From assembly GCA_001931905.2 (NCBI GenBank), contig MSJI02000541.1, positions 1 to 64,000 of the forward strand: 64,000 nucleotides of DNA. Reading direction: 5' to 3'. A model generated the notes under the pieces. It was not told the DNA's origin and did no database searches. It was given only the letters and a program-made list of their open reading frames with translations. Both the position numbers and the translations under genes were made by a program. Below are positions 19,717 to 30,267 of the stretch, in pieces. The stretch is from Cladosporium sp. IMV 00045. Its lineage: Eukaryota > Ascomycota > Dothideomycetes > Cladosporiales > Cladosporiaceae. The stretch's first letter is position 1; each line of letters starts with the position of its first letter.

Positions 19717-20409
19717 ATGTCGATACGCCATCGCCACCTCTCTCTTCGACACCGACATCCTCCCATACCTCTTGCGCAATCTACGCCTGCGGTAGTATCT
19801 CAAAGAACAATCACTCTCACGTCGCCGGTCGACAAGATGGCCGGGCAACCCCATCCGAATCCACTATGGCTCTATCAACTCGAGCTAATGGCGTACCACT
19901 GGCTCTTCCTGGTTGAATTCGACCATTCATGGGCTTCAAGATCCCGGAGCTCTGACAGTGCCTCAGTCTGGAGCATAGAAACGACGGCTGGCTCCATCAC
20001 TTCAGATTCAGAAGTCGAATCGAACGGGACCACTCAATCAGTCGATGGCTCAAACACCTCCAGTTCCGACAACGAATCAAACTGGAGCACCCAATCAGTC
20101 GCTGGCTCGACCACTTCCAGTCCCAACGTCGGATCGACCGAGTCGCACCTCACCAATCCGCTTCCCCATGGGTTTTCATCCCCTCTGAATCCCAATATGC
20201 ACGTTCTGATCGGAGGGCTCCGGAGGAGTCGGCAGCCGTCTATGCGCGAGAGAGTGCTAATCAGGAACGGCATCAACGCTATGGATGAGTCGCTTGGGGG
20301 CATGCTGAATGATGTGTATGAGGCCTACACGGAGGCACAGGTGCATTCGAGGACGCAGACTCGTGCGGGGCACGTGACTCCGGGTGTTCGTGTGCGTCGA
20401 GGGTCGTGA
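19717..20409 (+). CDS. Hypothetical Ser/Thr-rich protein
   Basis: One open frame of 230 aa from the ATG at 19717; it is open further to a TTG at 19660. I recognise no family. The N-terminus is basic with His-Arg repeats. A segment near residue 60 (LWLYQLELMAYHWLFLVEF) is hydrophobic and could be a buried or membrane helix. The middle is Ser/Thr/Asn-rich with imperfect repeats (SNGTTQSVDGSNTSSSDNES, then SNWSTQSVAGSTTSSPNVGS). The C-terminal third is basic with a possible helix (MDESLGGMLNDVYEAYTEAQ). Repeats with coherent codon phase argue for a real gene, but no splice sites or homology confirm it. Confidence 0.45.
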   Translation: MSIRHRHLSLRHRHPPIPLAQSTPAVVSQRTITLTSPVDKMAGQPHPNPLWLYQLELMAYHWLFLVEFDHSWASRSRSSDSASVWSIETTAGSITSDSEVESNGTTQSVDGSNTSSSDNESNWSTQSVAGSTTSSPNVGSTESHLTNPLPHGFSSPLNPNMHVLIGGLRRSRQPSMRERVLIRNGINAMDESLGGMLNDVYEAYTEAQVHSRTQTRAGHVTPGVRVRRGS

Positions 20410-20748
20410 GGGAGGATGGGAGGTGGTCGTTGTCGTCGAGGATTGATTTCTTGCTTTTCAAGGCCGTTGGAGGTGCTGATATTAATGCCTGGTTTTGATG
20501 GAGCCTGAATGACTAGTGTATTGACCATTTGATGCACTTGTTGTTCTCACAAGCAGGAAATGGTAGAATGGATCAAGCAGCGAGTGGCGCGAAGGTATAT
20601 AGGTTGTAGTTTCTGTATGGGTATCTTGCAAAAGTGGCATGTCATGACTTCCTCGTATAGTACACAAGTTATACTTCTGATTAAGTATGCTCCGGCCTCC
20701 TGCTGAGCAAACAAAAATCCCTCGTCCTCCTGCCTCGCGATGGCACTC
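20410..20748. other. Intergenic region between convergent genes
   Basis: 3' flanks of the Ser-rich gene and SGS1. No gene seen. Confidence 0.4.
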
Positions 20749-23700
20749 TCACGTCGGCATCATAGAAAAGCCACCAGATGCGGCTCCACCGCCCCTTTTC
20801 GATGTGGTCGTAGACCGCTTCGAGCCCCTTGAGGTAGAGCTTGCACCCCCTCGACTTGTCTTTCTTGACGCGCCACCTCGTGAGCTGCCTCCTGAAGTAG
20901 TGCGTTTGCCATAGGCTGCGCTGCCCCTGGCCTTCCATTTCTGCTTTCTCGGCTTGGCAGCCGGTTTCCTGCCAGCTTGGACTTGAGACGCGCCAGCTGA
21001 GTATGAGTTGTTGGCGCTGTACTGAGTGTTGGCGACTCTTTCGTTGAAGGCCTGCACACGGGGGTCTGGCTGGAAGTAGCCACTGGATTCGCCCTCTTCG
21101 TCTTCCATATCGGAGCTGTTGATGCTAGGTCCGTACTCATCCTCTTCGCCATCGTCATCATCACTGACAAGATCGATGACGTTCTGCAAGTTGGGATCGA
21201 GTATCTGTCCGTCGTCCGTGGATCCGGTCATCTCATTGTACTGCCGTTGGCACTCCCTGACAAGCTTGGTGAGGTGCTTGCCGTAGAGACGAACTTTGTC
21301 AGCGTTGATGTTGGGAATCCGGAGCATCTTATCCTCCGTGTCGGCGAACCGGATGGCCATTTGGCGAAGTATCGTGTCCGAAAATGGAACGGTGTGGAGA
21401 AACTGGTTGTTCTTGATGCGTTCGACGATCTCCTTTGCTCTGTGGACAAACTCCTCGACTACCACGCGATGCATCTCGTCGAGACTTTCCATTGTTGCAT
21501 CGGCCGTGATCCGTTGTCCGAGTCGCCTCTGAGGTGGTGGCGCTGCCGGTTGTGGTGCCCGCCCACCAACTCTGATCGGCTCAAACCCGTCGTCGCTGTC
21601 TTCGTAATCCTCATCATCGTCATCGTCGGGGACCACGAATTCATCGTTAGCGTATCCTGAGAATCGATTTTCAGGCTGCGGCTGACGCTTGCGATTCGTC
21701 ATAGCTTGCTGTATTGGTGAGGAGATGTAGGTAGATTCCGGAAGGTCTGCTCTTGCCTTGCCTCCCGACGCCTTCTTCGATTTACTCGCGGTGGCCTCCT
21801 TCGCCTTCTTCAACAGGGCCTTAGCCTTTCCGTTTGGTGATGTGCAAACCTGAATCTTGAGCTGTCGCCTCCGGCGTATGAAGTCGTTCGCCCTTGGGCC
21901 AAGTTCCATGTATTGGTTTGCGAAACCGCTGCGATTGACTTGATTGAACTCTTTCAACCCACCCTCGCTAAGGAGTTCGTTGAAAAGACGCTCGATGTCT
22001 GCTCGGTTAAGACTCTTTCCTTTGCCGTGATTCTCGAGCCTGTTGTGGCCGGCGTCGGTCACCTTCTTGGTTTGCGCGCCACGGAAAATGTCCATGCAAT
22101 AAGGTAGAGTAACTTTTTCTCCTCGGAGCTCTTGCAAGAGCTCGACGGCATTCACAGCGAAGTCGGTCAAGTCCCGTTCTTCGAATACAGATGTGGAGTT
22201 GCAGTTGTCGCATTGGCCGTCACAGTCGGCAGCGTTGAATCTCTCGCTAAAATAGCTGAGCACCTGAACACGTCGACAAACAGCTCGATTGTCGCAGTAT
22301 GCAGTCATCTTGCGTAGCATCTCATGCTGACGGTCTTTTTGCTCTCGGCTACCTTCTCCGTCATCGATCATACGCCTTAACTTGCTGGCATCCTGGTATC
22401 CATAGAAAAGGTAGCAACTGGAGTTTTTTCCATCTCGTCCGGCGCGTCCAGTCTCCTGGTAGTATCCCTCCAAGCTTTTAGGCATGCTGTGATGTATCAC
22501 GTAGCGTACATTGGCTTTGTCTATGCCCATGCCGAACGCAATCGTGGCCACAATGACATGATATTGACCAGCTTGCCACTTCTTCTGGATGTCCGACTTT
22601 TCCGCAGGCTCCATGCCGGCATGGAAGTGATGAGCGCGTATCCTGTGCTCTTTCGACAAAGCCTTCGCCAAGTCCTCGCAATTCTTGCGAGACAAGCAAT
22701 AGATGATACCAGTCTGGCCGCGGTGGTTGTTCTGGATAAGCTGTGCTATAGCTTCCAGATCTTCCTTTCCCTTACCCTTCTGGCGCACCTCGTAGTAGAG
22801 GTTGGGACGGTTGAAACTCCTATTGAAGACCTCACACCCGTCAATGCCAAGATTGTGAATCACGTCAACCTTAACATTCTCGGTGGCAGTAGCAGTGAGC
22901 GCCATGACCGGAAGCTTCGGGAATTGCCTTCGTACATCACCGATCAGTTTGTAATCTGGGCGGAAATCATGCCCCCATTGACTGACACAGTGAGCCTCGT
23001 CGATCACAAGTCGCGCCAGCTGGCCACGATTGTACAATCTGCTGAAGGCATTCGTGATGGCCTGGCTCTTGCTGAGCATCTCTGGAGTGACGTATAGAAG
23101 TTGGACGAAATCTTGCACGTTCGGCTCTTGAAACGCATCGAAAATGGCACGGCGCTCTTCCGCCTTTGTCTCGCTGTTGATCAGATAGGCTTGAATGTGC
23201 AAGCGCCGAAGGTGCTGAACTTGGTCTTCCATGAGAGAGAGCAAAGGAGAAATGACAATTGTGACACCTCTCGTCTCGCCCGAGGTGATCAGCGAGGGAA
23301 GCTGGTAGCACAGTGATTTGCCCCCTCCGGTCGGCATCAACACAAAAACATCCTTGCCTCCCAGTGTTGCATTGATGGCCCCAATCTGGCCCTGTCTGAA
23401 GCCTTTCAATTTGAAGCGCTGCTTGAGGGCCCGCGCGACATCGTCAGACCAAGGGTATTGAAAGAAGTTCTCCACGTCGGCATCCGCTTGAATGGTCTGT
23501 GATTTCCTTGGTTTCTTTGCACTGGATTGAGATGGGTTCAACTGGCTGTTCGCTGATGTTTCACCGAAGACCGGACGCCCAGTCGCTGGATGCCATGGCT
23601 TCTCAGGCAAACCCCTATTCTCGATATCATCGGCAAACTGTAGCATATCGTCGTCATCGCCTCCATAATCCTCATTATGGTCTGTAAATGGAGCTGGCGG

Positions 23701-25539
23701 TGTGCCCATGTTGTTGGTGAACAGCTGCTCATCGTCCTCCGGGAAGTCTTCAAACATGTTCACTTCATTAGAGAAAGCGACGCGGTGCTCTGGCCTTGTC
23801 TTCTGCTTGTTCACGGGTGAGGACGGAGCCGGACGCGGCGGTGGAGCCATTGACAGTTGTCTTGATGGCGCCTGCGAAGCACGCTTTTCAGCCATATGCT
23901 CAAAAGCATTGGGTAAAGCTTGTGTTTGTGCGATTCGAGTCGAGCTTGGAGCATCTGCTTCAAAGGTGTTTAATACGGGAGGCATAGGTTGCGTGGCTTT
24001 GACAGCGACAGATTTTGAGGCAGCCTGTCTTCCAGCGCTCGCCCTCCTTAAGCACTTGTCTATATCCTCGTCACAAATATTGAGTAGGCGCAAACACTCG
24101 GTTTCGAATCCTGTCAGCTTGTTTTTGCATTGTTTGTTGTGCTCCTTGGCGTCTTGAAGGCCTGGCGATCTGGTCTTGATGGCTTGTCGTAGCGTGGCGA
24201 ATGCTTCCGTCTTCTCGGCATTAAGGCGTTCACGCTGCTGTGGCATCTCTGCAAGAGATTTGAGGGCTTCTATGCGACTTTCCACATGGTCAAGCTCGGC
24301 TTCCTGTGCAGCTGCTTCGTCGTCCTTGTCGTTTTCCATGCAATCAGCAATGTATCCAGCAATCTGGTCAATCTGGGGCTCTAGTTCTTGTCGCACTCGC
24401 TTGATGGCGTCTGACGAAAGGTCGAAGAAGCTATCCAAGCGATTGCGATCCTCCGGGCTAAGCGAAGAGTCGAGCTCTCCTTGCGTGCTTAGAGAACCGA
24501 CAGGCTTGGCTAGATCGGACGATGTTGGGGCCTTGGACGGCGAGGCGGTACGTGACGATCTTTCCGGCAAAGTTTGAGATCTTTTGGCCACTGGAGATTC
24601 CTTAACTGTGGCCGGTGGCGCGGTGGTCTTACTTCTTGGTGAAGCCCGCTTTGGTGGACCAGTGAGATTGATTATGCTGTCTTCCTCGTCCTCCTCTGAA
24701 TCCGGCATGACTGTACGCTTTCGATTGGCATTGTCGCTGCGTGTTGCTACAGTTGGTGTTCTGCTTGCCGATGTATTGGATTGTATTGGTGGCCTCGGCG
24801 CAACAGTCGAGTATGGCGGAGGAGGCTCAGTTGGTGCTTCCTCCATGACCTCGTCAATTGTGGTGTATGACGTTTCCTCGGTTGGTTTTACTCGAGGCTG
24901 CTTGACAGGCGACCCCAATCTTGAAGTCGTGCGCTGCAATTTCGTCGAGGTAGGAGAACCATGTCGAGGGCAATCATCAAGATCTTCTTTGTATTCCTCG
25001 CTCTTTCTCTTTCGCCCATGCGTATCTCTAGCAACCCGGTCAAATGAGGGACTTTTCAACGTGTCCATACTTTCCGTCAAGTCCAGCACTTGCACGTCGC
25101 TCTCCAAGACTGGGTAACTCCACTCATTCTTGACAGGCGTTTGAGGAACTGATTCTTTCTTGGCTGCTTCTTGAACGGTCTGTTTCCATTTTGGTACAGA
25201 CTTGGTTGAAGTCGTATTTTCCTCACGCTGTGAACTAGGGCCGGCTGATATGAGTCGCGGTTTCGTAGCTGAGCTGGGTGCCGTCCTGAGTCTTGCCATC
25301 TCGCTCTCTCGTGCCACTTGAGGCTGGTTCTGATTGTCTGGCTCTTCTGGGGCCTCGGTTGTAGCGTCACTGATATCGTCATCGAATGCACCGTCGGGAA
25401 TGTCGTCTATCTCGTTCAAGGGATCCGTGGCAACCGAGCCAAAGGACGTAGTAGCTGGTGGAAGTGGCACGTCTGGCGGGAATGATGGCTTCGTCGAGAT
25501 CAGCCAGCGTAGGTGAGAGTCCAGATTATGGCGCGTCAT
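20749..25539 (-). CDS. SGS1: RecQ-family DNA helicase Sgs1/BLM type
   Basis: Single exon of 1596 aa starting MTRHNLDSHLRWL. The N-terminal ~690 residues are largely disordered, Ser/Pro- and acid-rich. The RecQ helicase core starts about residue 695 (ALKQRFKLKGFRQGQIGAIN). Walker A is LMPTGGGKSLCYQ near residue 735 and the DEAH box is VIDEAHCVSQWGHDFRPDYK near 845. Motif VI is HHSMPKSLEGYYQETGRAGR. A zinc-binding RQC region contains Cys ligands around FNAADCDGQCDNC. An HRDC-like domain lies near residues 1355-1435, and the C-terminus is Arg/Gly/Ser-rich. Known role: 3'-5' helicase that with Top3 and Rmi1 dissolves recombination intermediates and restrains crossover. The N-terminal length fits the BLM/Sgs1 class rather than short RecQ proteins. 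Confidence 0.94.
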   Translation of the reverse strand: MTRHNLDSHLRWLISTKPSFPPDVPLPPATTSFGSVATDPLNEIDDIPDGAFDDDISDATTEAPEEPDNQNQPQVARESEMARLRTAPSSATKPRLISAGPSSQREENTTSTKSVPKWKQTVQEAAKKESVPQTPVKNEWSYPVLESDVQVLDLTESMDTLKSPSFDRVARDTHGRKRKSEEYKEDLDDCPRHGSPTSTKLQRTTSRLGSPVKQPRVKPTEETSYTTIDEVMEEAPTEPPPPYSTVAPRPPIQSNTSASRTPTVATRSDNANRKRTVMPDSEEDEEDSIINLTGPPKRASPRSKTTAPPATVKESPVAKRSQTLPERSSRTASPSKAPTSSDLAKPVGSLSTQGELDSSLSPEDRNRLDSFFDLSSDAIKRVRQELEPQIDQIAGYIADCMENDKDDEAAAQEAELDHVESRIEALKSLAEMPQQRERLNAEKTEAFATLRQAIKTRSPGLQDAKEHNKQCKNKLTGFETECLRLLNICDEDIDKCLRRASAGRQAASKSVAVKATQPMPPVLNTFEADAPSSTRIAQTQALPNAFEHMAEKRASQAPSRQLSMAPPPRPAPSSPVNKQKTRPEHRVAFSNEVNMFEDFPEDDEQLFTNNMGTPPAPFTDHNEDYGGDDDDMLQFADDIENRGLPEKPWHPATGRPVFGETSANSQLNPSQSSAKKPRKSQTIQADADVENFFQYPWSDDVARALKQRFKLKGFRQGQIGAINATLGGKDVFVLMPTGGGKSLCYQLPSLITSGETRGVTIVISPLLSLMEDQVQHLRRLHIQAYLINSETKAEERRAIFDAFQEPNVQDFVQLLYVTPEMLSKSQAITNAFSRLYNRGQLARLVIDEAHCVSQWGHDFRPDYKLIGDVRRQFPKLPVMALTATATENVKVDVIHNLGIDGCEVFNRSFNRPNLYYEVRQKGKGKEDLEAIAQLIQNNHRGQTGIIYCLSRKNCEDLAKALSKEHRIRAHHFHAGMEPAEKSDIQKKWQAGQYHVIVATIAFGMGIDKANVRYVIHHSMPKSLEGYYQETGRAGRDGKNSSCYLFYGYQDASKLRRMIDDGEGSREQKDRQHEMLRKMTAYCDNRAVCRRVQVLSYFSERFNAADCDGQCDNCNSTSVFEERDLTDFAVNAVELLQELRGEKVTLPYCMDIFRGAQTKKVTDAGHNRLENHGKGKSLNRADIERLFNELLSEGGLKEFNQVNRSGFANQYMELGPRANDFIRRRRQLKIQVCTSPNGKAKALLKKAKEATASKSKKASGGKARADLPESTYISSPIQQAMTNRKRQPQPENRFSGYANDEFVVPDDDDDEDYEDSDDGFEPIRVGGRAPQPAAPPPQRRLGQRITADATMESLDEMHRVVVEEFVHRAKEIVERIKNNQFLHTVPFSDTILRQMAIRFADTEDKMLRIPNINADKVRLYGKHLTKLVRECQRQYNEMTGSTDDGQILDPNLQNVIDLVSDDDDGEEDEYGPSINSSDMEDEEGESSGYFQPDPRVQAFNERVANTQYSANNSYSAGASQVQAGRKPAAKPRKQKWKARGSAAYGKRTTSGGSSRGGASRKTSRGGASSTSRGSKRSTTTSKRGGGAASGGFSMMPT

Positions 25540-26086
25540 TTGGATGGAGCATCGCCGTTTCTTCTGCTCGTCTCATGTAGTATGCGCGACATCGAATCTG
25601 CCGGCGGCTACTGTCGTGTATTGAGCCGGACGATTGTAGACTTTCGTCGAGTGTGGATTGTCTCGCGCTGCCTTGAACGCGACCGACTCGATATTTTGCG
25701 GGGTTTCGCGCGAATATCGGCATTCGCGTGTTCACGTGCAATCTCAGGGTCCTTCAATCTCATCTTGGGGTACCTAGGGTTAGGGTTTGAGGCCTATGTA
25801 TCCCTTGTTACACATGTTCTGATCTGGAATTCAACCAGTGCAGTCTCACAAAGTCATTGCGTATACCAAGGGAATATGTATCGTCCATGTGCTGGAGCAG
25901 TTTTGCCGTCGGGGGCGCGATTGCGGCCTTTCAAGATAAGATGGCAATTCAAAGGATCAATGAACCTTGTCTACCGCAATCTATCTATCGGAGCGAAGTG
26001 ACTCAGATACCACCCATTGTGTTAACGTCAATTCAATCCAAATCTCAACGCACAAACAAACATTCTCATACTGACCATAATCAACT
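25540..26086. promoter_or_regulatory. Divergent intergenic region of SGS1 and the decarboxylase, with telobox
   Basis: The 547 bp carry both promoters. At 25775-25788 is TAGGGTTAGGGTTT, two telomere units in tandem, about 240 bp upstream of the SGS1 start. In fungi and plants such teloboxes are bound by Myb/Tbf1-like proteins, so a regulatory role is plausible but inferred. Confidence 0.5.
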
Positions 26087-27538
26087 ATGCCTGATCATCC
26101 AGAAAACGTCCTTCCGAGCCAAGAGGCTCTCCAACACGCCCGCTCAACTCTCCTGACTTCCCTCCAATCCAAGGGCATTGGCTTCGAACAGACTCAACAC
26201 CATCTCGAGAACGACATCGTACCAGCACTCAATGGCAACTCGAAGTCGTCCAGATATTATGGCTTCGTCACAGGTGGTTCTTTGCCAATCGCCACCTTCG
26301 CTGACAAGCTCGCAGTTGAAGAAGACCAGAATGTCCAAGTCCACTTGCCGAACGAAACCGTGGCAACAAACGTCGAGGATGCCGCATTGAGGCTTCTTTG
26401 TGAACTGCTCGATTTCAATACCGAGCAATGGCCTCATCGAACCTTCACAACAGGCGCCACAGCGAGCAATATAATCGGTCTGGCATGCGGACGAGAATAC
26501 GTCGTGGCTGAGGCAGCGAGACGACGAGGCACCGAAGCCAGCATTTCTCGAGATGGCCTACTCGCAGCAACCCAACAAGCAGGCCTCAGAAACATTCAGA
26601 TCCTCACCACGACACCTCACTCTTCCCTCCGCAAAGCAGCCTCTATCCTAGGTCTCGGCCACTGCTCCGTCGTGGACGTCTCCGACCCCTCCGCCACGCA
26701 CCGCTTCTCGCACGACGCTCTGAAGAAAGCCCTTGCAACCCCTCACACCGCCTCTATCATCGCCATCTCCGCCGCAGAAGTCAATACCGGCTTCTTCGCC
26801 ACGACAGGTTTCGAAGAGTTGACCGCAATCCGCTCCCTCGCCGACTCCCACGGCGTCTGGATCCACGTCGACGCCGCTTTCGGCCTGCAAGCTCGCATTC
26901 TCCCCTCTTCAGACCCGCAATATGAACTCATCTGCTCCGGCGTGGAAGGCCTGGAACTCGCCGATAGCATCACAGGCGATGGCCACAAAATGCTGAACGT
27001 ACCGTACGACTGCGGGTTCATCTTTTCCAAGGACATCTCGCTCGCACAGCAGGTCTTCCAGAATCCGAACGCTGCGTACCTCAACGCCCCAGCTGCAGAC
27101 GGACCAGTAATTCCATCACCTCTAAATATCGGTCTGGAGAACTCACGCCGCTTCCGCGCTCTGCCTGTCTACGCCTCCCTCGTAGCGCACGGCAAGGCTG
27201 GATATGTCGACATCCTCACCCGGCAGATCGAGCTTGCTCGCGCGATAGCTTCTCATATTGCACAGAGTACTGATTTGGAGTTACTGCCTCTTGATTCAGA
27301 GTCATCGCTCGAAGAGAGACTGACGCGTGTATATATGATCGTAATCTTCCGCGCGAAGAACGCCGAGCTGAACGCAGAGCTCGTAAAGCAAATCAACGGC
27401 TCACGAAAAATCTACGTGAGCGGCACGCAGTGGCAAGGGAAGCCTGCAGCAAGGTTCGCCATTGCCAACTGGGGTGTTGATGTCGAGAGAGACCTGATGG
27501 TGGCCAAGGAAGTGTTGGAGAACGTATCGAAAGCATGA
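26087..27538 (+). CDS. PLP-dependent group II decarboxylase family protein
   Basis: Pyridoxal-phosphate enzyme of the aromatic-amino-acid/glutamate decarboxylase fold, 483 aa, single exon, start ATG at 26087. Key marks: FTTGATASNIIGLACGREY in the cofactor region near residue 125, WIHVDAAFG with Asp262 contacting the pyridine nitrogen, and SITGDGHKMLNVPYDCGF with the Schiff-base Lys301. N- and C-terminal domains have the expected size. Known reaction of the family: decarboxylation of an amino acid to an amine and CO2. The substrate cannot be read from the sequence; fungal members of this branch are mostly uncharacterised and some related enzymes act as aldehyde synthases. No biosynthetic neighbours. 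Confidence 0.85.
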   Translation: MPDHPENVLPSQEALQHARSTLLTSLQSKGIGFEQTQHHLENDIVPALNGNSKSSRYYGFVTGGSLPIATFADKLAVEEDQNVQVHLPNETVATNVEDAALRLLCELLDFNTEQWPHRTFTTGATASNIIGLACGREYVVAEAARRRGTEASISRDGLLAATQQAGLRNIQILTTTPHSSLRKAASILGLGHCSVVDVSDPSATHRFSHDALKKALATPHTASIIAISAAEVNTGFFATTGFEELTAIRSLADSHGVWIHVDAAFGLQARILPSSDPQYELICSGVEGLELADSITGDGHKMLNVPYDCGFIFSKDISLAQQVFQNPNAAYLNAPAADGPVIPSPLNIGLENSRRFRALPVYASLVAHGKAGYVDILTRQIELARAIASHIAQSTDLELLPLDSESSLEERLTRVYMIVIFRAKNAELNAELVKQINGSRKIYVSGTQWQGKPAARFAIANWGVDVERDLMVAKEVLENVSKA

Positions 27539-28210
27539 ATGGCTGAGCGTGTTCAGCAGACTTTCAAGCCATTCTGAGCGATGTAGGATTACTGCGTCAA
27601 GCTGACCACCTTCGATCGGTACATCAACGCATGTGTGCCTTGATAGGGCATCCGGTCTCATGCAGGGTTGGATTTCCGGCACTGCATCATCACCTATCTC
27701 TCATGCCTTTCTCGTCGCTTTTCCTGTATGCAACAATGAGATTCATTCTTCCTGCCCTTGATTATTCACACCATTTGCCTGCCTTATCTTGATTGGACTG
27801 ATCTTTGATTCACAGTATATGTCTCGATAATATTCCACTAGAACGATATAAGACGTCGGCCAATCAAAACACGTTTTAGCTAAGCTCTCCGTGCTACTTC
27901 ACCAAGGTAGAAGATGTCACCCTCGTGAAGCATGCCACCTCTCGGGCCAGTCAGCATGTTGGGCACCCAGACTGCCGACAATGGCTAAGAGAGCTGCTGC
28001 GGCTGCAATGGGGCGGTGCTGTAGGCAACGAGCTGCAGTTGTTGCATATGATATGCCACATGCATGAGCTATGGCAACTACATCGACATGAGGGGTCGTA
28101 AGCACCGAAATGCTGACAAGCATTCGAGGCCTCTTACTTTGACAAGCGTCTTGGGCCTGGATCGGTTTCGTTACAGAGCTCCGTCTTCCGCAATCTCGGT
28201 TCGAAGCAAC
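27539..28210. other. Intergenic region
   Basis: No supported gene. An in-frame ATG at 28064 could extend the next protein by 49 residues, but its start context is poor (T at -3) and the added sequence has no evident feature. Confidence 0.4.
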
Positions 28211-29671
28211 ATGGAGCGCCTCCTACTTTTTTTCTCTGAATTCTATTACGGAGTGTTTCTTTCAATACCCTTTCTCATCGTCGCAACTGCTGTGCTGATT
28301 CGATCAAGCTTTTCGGACGATATTGAGTTTTGGCATACAATATTCGTTGCAGTTCTTACGCTGTGCTCCACGCCGTTATTTGCAGAGGAAACACTGATGA
28401 GTCTCCAATTTCTGGCCAAGAGAAGCGTCTTTGGTATATTTTCCACCCCCAACAACTGGAACATGGCATGGGTCGATTACCTGCGATTGTACAGATGTGC
28501 TTCGGATCTTTCGCTGATGGCGTGGATGAGCTCGTATGAGTGGCCTCGCCATAAGTGGTCATGTCATGGAAGTGAGCCCAATGGAGATATTGTTGGATTA
28601 GGTGTGCGCGTCAGCACGTACTTGTTGCTGATATCGGTGTTTGTATCTCTCTTCTTAGGGAGTTTCCACCGCGGTGTGTCAGGGACGAAAGAGCTTGGAA
28701 TTGCAATCATGGCCAGTAAGCAGTGCCCGCCACAGATTTCTACTCAAGCTCAGCTTGGCTAATCGTCCTCAGATCAATTGACCATGGCGCTGAACGTTCT
28801 GAAGGTCAAGAACGGCCGATTGTGCCCAACAGACGTGTACACCACGCTGGTGATGCTCAATGTTCACGCAGTCGCTCTTTCGGCAACGCTCTCTTCCAAG
28901 GAAGCACTGGCTTCGCGCTGGTACGTTGGACTCGCGGTCATCGTGCAGTGCCTTGCGTGGGTAGCTGGCATTAAAGCTATATTGCTGTTTGCCAAGCCCC
29001 AATTCTACTGCTCAGGTTGTTGGTGCTGCCTCAACCTTCTTATCTTCCCGCCTCTCACTTCTTGCCCACTTCGACCCTACGAAAGGTTCGGTGGCCTTGT
29101 TTACTGGATTTCTCAACTCTACAACGTTGTTCAGCCTGCAGTAGTAGCGCTGATGCATACTTCGAAATTCGACTCGGATGAGAAGGTTGATCGAGATCAC
29201 CGAAGGATCAACGATGCTGCAGGAATGCGAACGATAACAGCCTATGGCAGCCTTCCGAGCACCGCTTTTAGCATCTGGCGAGGCTTTGCGCTGTATCCAC
29301 CACTGCTCATCGTCGCAGTGGAGACTCACCTCAGGGGACACGACTTGACGGTGCCAGACTGGGGAGAATGGGGTCAAACCACAGCTTTGGTCGCTTGCGC
29401 GTGCGGAGTTGGCCATTGGGTTTGGGTGAATTTGCACAATCTCAGGCTCTACTATAAGAGCCGTGGAACGATCGTAGAGAATGATCGCATGCTTCCAGTC
29501 AATGTGTCACGCTTGGTCCTAATGGGAGCGAAGCCGCCGACGGTCAGCGCAGACGATATCAGGCTGGTGACTAATGGGACAAGCGAGGTGCCACAGGCGA
29601 ACAACGGATATTGGTCCGGTGTCAGATGGAGAAGAGTGCCAGGCAGATTGGCTCAAGTTCCGTTTCTTTGA
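28211..29671 (+). CDS. Fungal multi-pass membrane protein of unknown function
   Basis: Exons 28211..28715 and 28773..29671 join to 467 aa through a 57-nt intron (GTAAGC/CAG, phase 1). The ATG at 28211 has A at -3 and leads directly into a hydrophobic helix (FLSIPFLIVATAVLI). About seven to nine hydrophobic segments can be seen, including LGVRVSTYLLLISVFVSLFL, VGLAVIVQCLAWVAGIKAIL and TTALVACACGVGHWVWVNL. A cysteine cluster (FYCSGCWCCLNLL) lies in the middle. A polar loop near residue 295 carries DEKVDRDHRRIND, and the C-terminal ~60 residues are hydrophilic. I recognise no named family; no transporter signature is visible. Confidence 0.7.
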
Positions 29672-30267
29672 TGTATCATGGCTTGTCAAATCCATTAGGG
29701 CTTGTATCTAACGCGCATTTCGGAAGCTTTCAGCGTAGCCAGTCGTCCCTTTCATGTATACCAATTTTTTTGCTTGATCAACCAGTCACCAGATCCCTTC
29801 CAAGACAATAAGTGGACGAACATCACTCACCCCACATAGTTACTTTCCTTGTTAGAGCAGGCGGGAATGGTTCAACAACAATTTGCGAGGCGGTAAGAAG
29901 GGTAGATAGAGAACACAGAACGAAAAGGAAATAGAGCGATCGATTTCGAAATAAGATTGTACATTGAACCATAAAAAGACAGCAGCACACTGGAGGAGTA
30001 TCATCGCAGTCGCTCAAAAGAAAAGTCAAAGCAAAAGCGAAAAAAGTACCCCAAATCAACGCCGCCAAAAGAAAAGGGAAGCCTGTTACCCTTTCCCATC
30101 TTTCCCAAACCCCCGTCCATGTTTCTTTATCATTCGTTCAGCGTAAACCCATCAAAACACTTGACGTCGTCCCAAAAACTCATTCTTTCCCTTCCCTCTT
30201 TTCCCTATTTTCCCATGCTTTTCACATTACCCCCCAAAAACCCTCTCCAACACGCTTAATCTCCCCT
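29672..30267. other. Intergenic region between convergent membrane-protein genes
   Basis: 3' flanks, no gene seen. 30050-30270 is pyrimidine-rich on the + strand, as expected downstream of the minus-strand gene. Confidence 0.4.

Noticed and set aside
20749..30267. Idea that the decarboxylase and membrane proteins form a biosynthetic cluster
   Set aside because: Neighbours are housekeeping genes (SGS1, LCB1); no synthase, transporter or tailoring enzymes are present.
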